Below, piece by piece: positions 59,419 to 64,000 of a stretch of DNA of 64,000 nucleotides. The notes beneath the pieces were generated by a model that worked only from the letters and a program-made list of their open reading frames with translations, ran no database searches and was not told the origin of the DNA. The DNA lies in the NCBI GenBank assembly GCA_014898415.1, contig RCTD01000031.1, forward strand, positions 310,001-374,000. Reading direction: 5' to 3'. This DNA comes from Stromatinia cepivora (lineage: Eukaryota; Ascomycota; Leotiomycetes; Helotiales; Sclerotiniaceae). The position numbers were made by a program, and so were the translations under genes. The number at the start of each line of letters is the position of its first letter. Within the stretch, counting starts at the first letter, position 1.

Positions 59419-61240
59419 GATCACCAAAAGCTCGAAATCTGGATTTGATTCTTGAGGGAGGATTTGTAACCCATGATGGGGCCATGAATTTATACTACCA
59501 TACCTTCTATGTTTCTATACGTTTTATCAACCTACTGGGACTATTGAAGAAGTACTTAATCATTCTCACTTAGATGAAGCATCGTAAGGTGATGATGGCC
59601 CAGTCCGAGTAAGCTGTAGCTTTAGATCGATCCCGACCGAGGAGGAGAATGGTTGTTGCTTTGGATGCTGCAAGGAAAATGTTGTTTGGACTCCCAGACC
59701 AGCTGGAATGGGCTGGTGATAACAACTAGAAAGGTGAAGAATATTCATTCTTGCCAGCTATTGACTATGAAAATGCAGCGACGACTTCAGCACTGCTTGT
59801 ATTTTTGTTGAATTCGGAGTGACTGACCATTTTGTCCTGTTTTGAATTGAACTGTATCTAACATTCGTAAAGTTGACTCGGTATACTGACGATGTGATTT
59901 CTTCAAACCCTCAGCCATGCATTTTTATAAAAATGGTCTCAAGGTTCCAATTCCATCAAAGTCCCTTCCTAATTCCATCATGTTTTGGGTCTAAGCCATC
60001 GGTGTTGGCTAGGAAGACTTTCTTCCCGCAATCTACCTCAGGATAATTCACGGCGTGCCAAAATTTATCTATTGATGGGTTAAGTCCACTGTATGGGCCT
60101 GGAACTTGTTAATAAGTATCCACATATGTCGGCACAGCCCATGTTTTGCAGTTTAGTTGTGTTGTTGTAATTCCGAAAGAAAAAAGTTGAGAGACAAACG
60201 AATTTATTGAGCCATAAGTCGTAATCCAGCAGATTTACAGAACGCCGCTAGCGCCCCCTGATTCCAGCTTCAGATTCAAGGCACTTTCAATCCCCAAATT
60301 CGTTGTCCCCTTTGCTTGAAAAAGCCGTTGACAGACTTGATAAGACGTTGCAAAACCTTCACCTCATTCTTAGAATTGCAGACATTCCATGAATAGATGC
60401 CATAACTCCATGGTTATGGATATCTCCAGTGCTAACTACCACTTTTCAGTGAGAAGTACTTATTCATTTGGCGATGGTGATGTTGTGCTTTAGATTGCAA
60501 CTATTTTTGAGAGGAAGTAGAAAATTCCATGGGAGGGACACCCGAGAAGGTGCGAGTGGTCCAGTGTTCGTTACCTCATTTGGGAAAGAATCCCATGGAA
60601 AATATGTTGGAAATGGGAACTTTTAACGCGATTCCACGAGTTTCGTAACGAGCAAAGATGGTTTTGCTGCTGGAGAGAAGTTGTGGGTTCAAATGTCCGA
60701 CAAGTTGGAGGAGATTCGACCCGGTGTCATCCAGGGATTCTAGAGCATTCTTGACTTTCTTTCTAGGTATTCTTGCGATATTCATGGTTTCCTCAGACCC
60801 TATGCACCATATGCTAACAAAATAAATTAGAATTTCAACACTTGATAGATGATCATTGTTGTTGCTCTTTCATTTTCTTACTAAGGTGCTGCGCCACAGT
60901 TGGCTGGCGCTAGGGATTCACAATCTCCGAAACCAACATTTTTCTTTTCAATCAAAAACCACTTCTCAAAAGAATTATCAACGTCATCGCCCTCATCCTT
61001 AAACATTTACAACAATTGAAACGTATCGAATATCATCTCATGATCGATATTTGAGCCGAAGCCTCTTCATATACCCTGGAAAATGCGCAAAATATCGACT
61101 CCAGGCTACGAAATTCCAAAATTGGAAGATTCTAGGTCGCGGTCATGGTTGGTTGGTCATGGTCGCTGGAGTTCTGATGGGAAAGATGGGAATGAGGAAA
61201 GGCAAGAAATCAAGGGGGAATGCGGGTGCCACGCTTGCTA
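59419..61240. other. Stretch without a convincing gene
   Basis: Only short frames, including 69 codons on the - strand at 60,576-60,785 without a known motif. No repeat array, no element ends. Confidence 0.4.
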
Positions 61241-61244
61241 AGAG

Positions 61245-61645
61245 TGATCTACGAGAGTCGAGTGTGTTCTTTCTCTGAAGTTTGAGCTTAGGAAATGTGG
61301 ATTGTATGCTAAGAGTTTTGGCAAGGAAAGTGTCAAAGGTGTTCCAAACTTTTCTGAGGAGTTCGGTGAAGATTCAGATATGAGTACAATAATTATCATG
61401 CTTAATAGAATGAATTGTTCGCGAAGATTGTTTTCGAAGTATTGAAGCAATTGTTGCAACCATGATCTCGCGTTTCGTTACTAGGAATAGATGAATCGAG
61501 CCATGGGAAGCGCAAGAACGGAATATTCCATTCGGTGATGGAAATTTTTTGGATCGAATCTTGAAGCTTCTCGGTAATGATGCAGTGTTTGATATGTTTG
61601 ATCGAAGAAAATGCGGTCGTGACAGGTAGGCTATATATATTCTAG
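61245..61645 (+). pseudogene. Decayed unidentified reading frame
   Basis: One + frame reads LSLKFELRKCGLYAKSFGKE, then PNFSEEFGEDSDMSTIIIML up to a stop at about 61,444. A second frame then reads CFRSIEAIVATMISRFVTRN, a TGA, then IEPWEAQERNIPFGDGNFLD and LGNDAVFDMF. Both parts look like real protein. One frameshift and one stop separate them. Family unknown; may belong with 61,796-62,644 or be a separate relic. Confidence 0.35.
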
Positions 61646-61795
61646 GTCTGCGCGATGACTTTATTGCAAACATTCCAAATATCTCCAGCAGATTACTTCT
61701 TTTATCGCGTCTTCAACTATCATTTATTGTCTTTATCTTTGCCATCTGTGGCGGAATTATCTTTCTTCTGCAACTTTAATCCTCAAAGTCGATTT

Positions 61796-62644
61796 ATGAT
61801 GGCGCGCCGAATCAATCTAGACAAGAAAGAAGTTGGCGCAGGCTGCATTGTAAATCTACACAGAAGTGGCGCCAGAAATATCTGTATAGGTATTTGTTCG
61901 AAAGATCCTTGCCCAATGTTTTGTAAACAGTGCCTGGATGGATGTGTTGATACTGCGAAACACTGCAAATTGAAGACAGGGTCTTATGGGCACCCAGCTT
62001 TGGTGTTAGGTGTAAGGGATAGGCCTGATGGTACCTATGTCACTTTTGTCATTGTGAGCATGAGAAACCCATATTTGATCGAGATTTCATGGATTAACTT
62101 AGATAAATAGATCTCAGCGCTAGGAAAGGACTTCCCAAGCTTCAAGAAATTCTTACAAAAACGCGCTTGTCACTTGGGCGATCCTGACCCACTCACCCCT
62201 TGCTCTTTTGGCCCCAAGCATCTCTGGAAAGATGAAGAGAAAAATTATCAGTTGAAATACGCCGTGGAACCTAGTGGGGTGAACTTCACGAAGCGTTGTT
62301 ATCTTGAACTTCCGCACAGATACACTCTCAAAATCGATTGTTTTGCTACTTTCCGCCCTAAGAAGCATCAAGATAATCCTATCACTGACCATGCTTACGC
62401 CTTGCGCTTCACCGAAGATTCTTACAACAAGGTTATGGACAAAATTGGACTGGCAAAAGAAAACTTTATCTCAACTAATGATTTGAAAAAGGGAAAAGGG
62501 GGTGCTACAGGAACCACAGCCGAACTCTTTGAATCCGCATCAGCTCCTGGCCCGGGATCAGTGCCCTTGTGTGATTTTGATGTGCGCCTGCTTACACCAG
62601 CACAATCCGCACTAGCTAAAAGACGTCAGCCTGCTAGAAAATAG
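61796..62644 (+). pseudogene. Unknown Cys-rich fungal protein interrupted by one TAG
   Basis: The frame opens with the ATG at 61,796 and runs 104 codons to a TAG at 62,108-62,110, then continues in the same frame without another stop to the TAG at 62,642-62,644, 282 codons in all. The N-terminal half has a cysteine cluster (ICSKDPCPMFCKQCLDGC at residues 33-50) and YGHPALVLGV with a beta-strand pair after it. The C-terminal half has GDPDPLTPCSFG, a basic middle and an Ala/Pro-rich tail (LFESASAPGPGSVPL). A CAG-to-TAG change explains the break most simply. A longer frame begins at 61,655, but the extra part looks like untranslated DNA. Function unknown. Confidence 0.6.
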
Positions 62645-63262
62645 CCCTAGCATCTACTCCTGGCCCTGAAGCTACCGTCAGCACGATACCCGCACTTAGA
62701 TTCTGATACGGCTACTTCAAATGTGGGAGCTACTGATGCTTTAACATAGTCAGTCCTGGCGAAAATGATGCAACTGAATTTTTAGCTCAGGGGTCGATTC
62801 TTTCAACGACGCGACGCCTACTTTCTTTCCTTTAAATCGACAGCTCGCTAAATCTAGAGACAAAACTCAATACAGACGCTCAAGTCAATTCAAGTACAAC
62901 ATCTAAATTGTCTCGATGTACAGCCAATTTCTCTTGAATCCTACAGTGGAAGACTTCAATACCTTAACTGGCAGCTGGGTTAGATAAATTGTGGATGGAA
63001 ACTCCGCAATACTAATGCTCTTTCATACTACAAACGTCAGAGTATTGGCCGTGTCGTCTGCGGAAATTTGATGCAAATTATCTTGGCAGGCTAATCCCTT
63101 GGGAAATACTGGCTTGGGAGAGCCATCGTTTCGTTACTGGCTTGAAAATCCACAGAGATGTTAGATAACCACAATTTCAGATGCCTCTTCAGCCGCTGGA
63201 TCTTGTCTGTGATATGTAGTTTTCGTCGCTTTAAGTTTTGTTGGCTAAGTGGCAACGCCCAT
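62645..63262. other. Stretch without a convincing gene
   Basis: Directly after the preceding stop a different frame reads ALASTPGPEATVSTIPAL, which could be its decayed 3' end. The rest shows nothing. Confidence 0.35.
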
Positions 63263-63264
63263 AG

Positions 63265-63738
63265 AATAAGTATCTATCCCGCTTCAGGACTATTCAAGTA
63301 GCCCTAGAGCCGGCTTATCCAGATATTTCGTCGCCTAAAATCAAGGAATTTGTAGGCATCATTCGGGACAATTGGGATTTTCCTCTAAAATGTTTTCGGC
63401 AGAAAAGAATGCCCCGCGATTAGTCGAATTATTTTGCTCCCATTTCGATGGGGTCTACTGGCCTTCCCTCAAGCCTTATTTCTGTAGTCAGAATTTTGTG
63501 GCCACATCCCAGCCTCGCCATTGCTGTGACCTTAGATGGCCGTAAGCGCCAGATCCTGCCAATCATTCAACTTGAACATAATTGTGTTGTATGCGTGATA
63601 CAAAATTCGCTATGTTGGTTGGGGTTTTCCGCGAGACCTGGGAGTAAAACATTTCATCATACCTTCAAAAATGAGGCTGGTGGGGAAGGATTTGTTTTGT
63701 CTGAGTTGGAGGTGTCAATGCGCAACAGCAGGCATTGA
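63265..63738 (+). pseudogene. Decayed unidentified reading frame
   Basis: One + frame, coding-like from about 63,265: RFRTIQVALEPAYPDISSPK, then EFVGIIRDNWDFPLKCFRQK, a TAG at 63,421-63,423, then open to the TGA at 63,736-63,738 (it contains HTFKNEAGGEGFVLSELEV). No family recognised; the second part alone has an ATG at 63,448. Confidence 0.35.
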
Positions 63739-63909
63739 AGAAATAAAGGGTTATCATTCTCTTCATACCGTTCCACTTGACTTGCACCGCTACTAATCAC
63801 AGGTTTTTATCATATCCCATATATTCTTATATATCAGCCCGCCGAAAGTTATTTGCACACCAGTGAGTGGCACTATCTTCTCATCATCATTCTTCCTTCA
63901 TTCTCCACA

Positions 63910-64000
63910 ATGTCAGTCGGGAGTTCCCGCGAATTAAAGACTGCAAAACCCCTTCTCGCTCCACCAAATGACGAACATTGTCCTCGACCACGAGTGAGGT
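63910..64000 (+). CDS. Start of a possible gene cut by the window edge
   Basis: ATG at 63,910 in the good fungal context CCACAATGTC; 30 codons are open to the edge (MSVGSSRELKTAKPLLAPPN and on). GTGAGG at 63,994 could be a 5' splice site. The upstream 150 bases carry TATATATCAG and a pyrimidine-rich stretch, as in fungal promoters. Nothing can be said about the product. Confidence 0.35.
   Translation, partial: MSVGSSRELKTAKPLLAPPNDEHCPRPRVR

Overview
The window looks like nuclear DNA of a filamentous ascomycete, most likely a leotiomycete (Helotiales-type); that placement is an inference from gene content. It has two compartments. Bases 1 to about 39,480 are extremely AT-rich and consist of LTR retrotransposons damaged by what looks like repeat-induced point mutation (RIP): C-to-T and G-to-A changes on both strands, with TAA, TAG and TGA where Gln and Trp codons are expected. 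Bases about 39,490 to 64,000 have balanced base composition and hold a few genes, several broken ones and long gene-free stretches.

The AT-rich block is a readable stack of nested insertions. A degraded Copia element (element 0, 1-1,237 and 31,837 to about 32,850) was hit by a second Copia element (element 1, LTRs 1,238-1,406 and 31,663-31,831, target duplication AAATC). Element 1 then received three more elements: element 2, Copia, + strand (3,787-10,617, duplication GTAAT); element 3, Gypsy, - strand (10,686-21,902, duplication about ATATT); and element 4, Gypsy with a chromodomain-like tail, + strand (23,705-30,749, duplication TTCGC). With these removed, element 1 is about 5.5 kb and its gag, integrase, reverse transcriptase and RNase H segments are collinear. 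Element 3 is unusually long (11.2 kb) because an unidentified frame of about 1,000 codons lies between its pol and its 3' LTR. Next come a 435-bp inverted-repeat element (33,766-34,200), five tandem-repeat arrays, an unidentified decayed coding stretch and about 2.5 kb of featureless AT-rich DNA.

The compartment border coincides with an intron-containing tRNA-Gly-like gene at 39,489-39,595. Its 5' half carries RIP-type changes and its 3' half looks intact. To its right, about 11 kb (39,600-50,400) has no convincing gene. Then follow an intact HET-domain gene (50,770-52,743, -), a decayed gene (about 53,170-53,888, +), an intact unknown 265-codon gene (54,471-55,268, -), a glycosyltransferase-like gene broken by three frameshifts (57,064-58,369, +), a broken acidic gene (58,746-59,418, +), several decayed reading frames including one stopped by a single TAG (61,796-62,644, +), and the first 30 codons of a possible gene at the right edge.

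The genes do not form a pathway. One intact HET gene among decaying unique genes, next to a retrotransposon graveyard, is typical of an accessory or fast-evolving fungal compartment. Two observations stand out. All four complete element pairs show a mirror-image RIP gradient across their LTRs, strong inside and weak at the outer edges. All five reverse transcriptases have lost a catalytic Asp to Asn.
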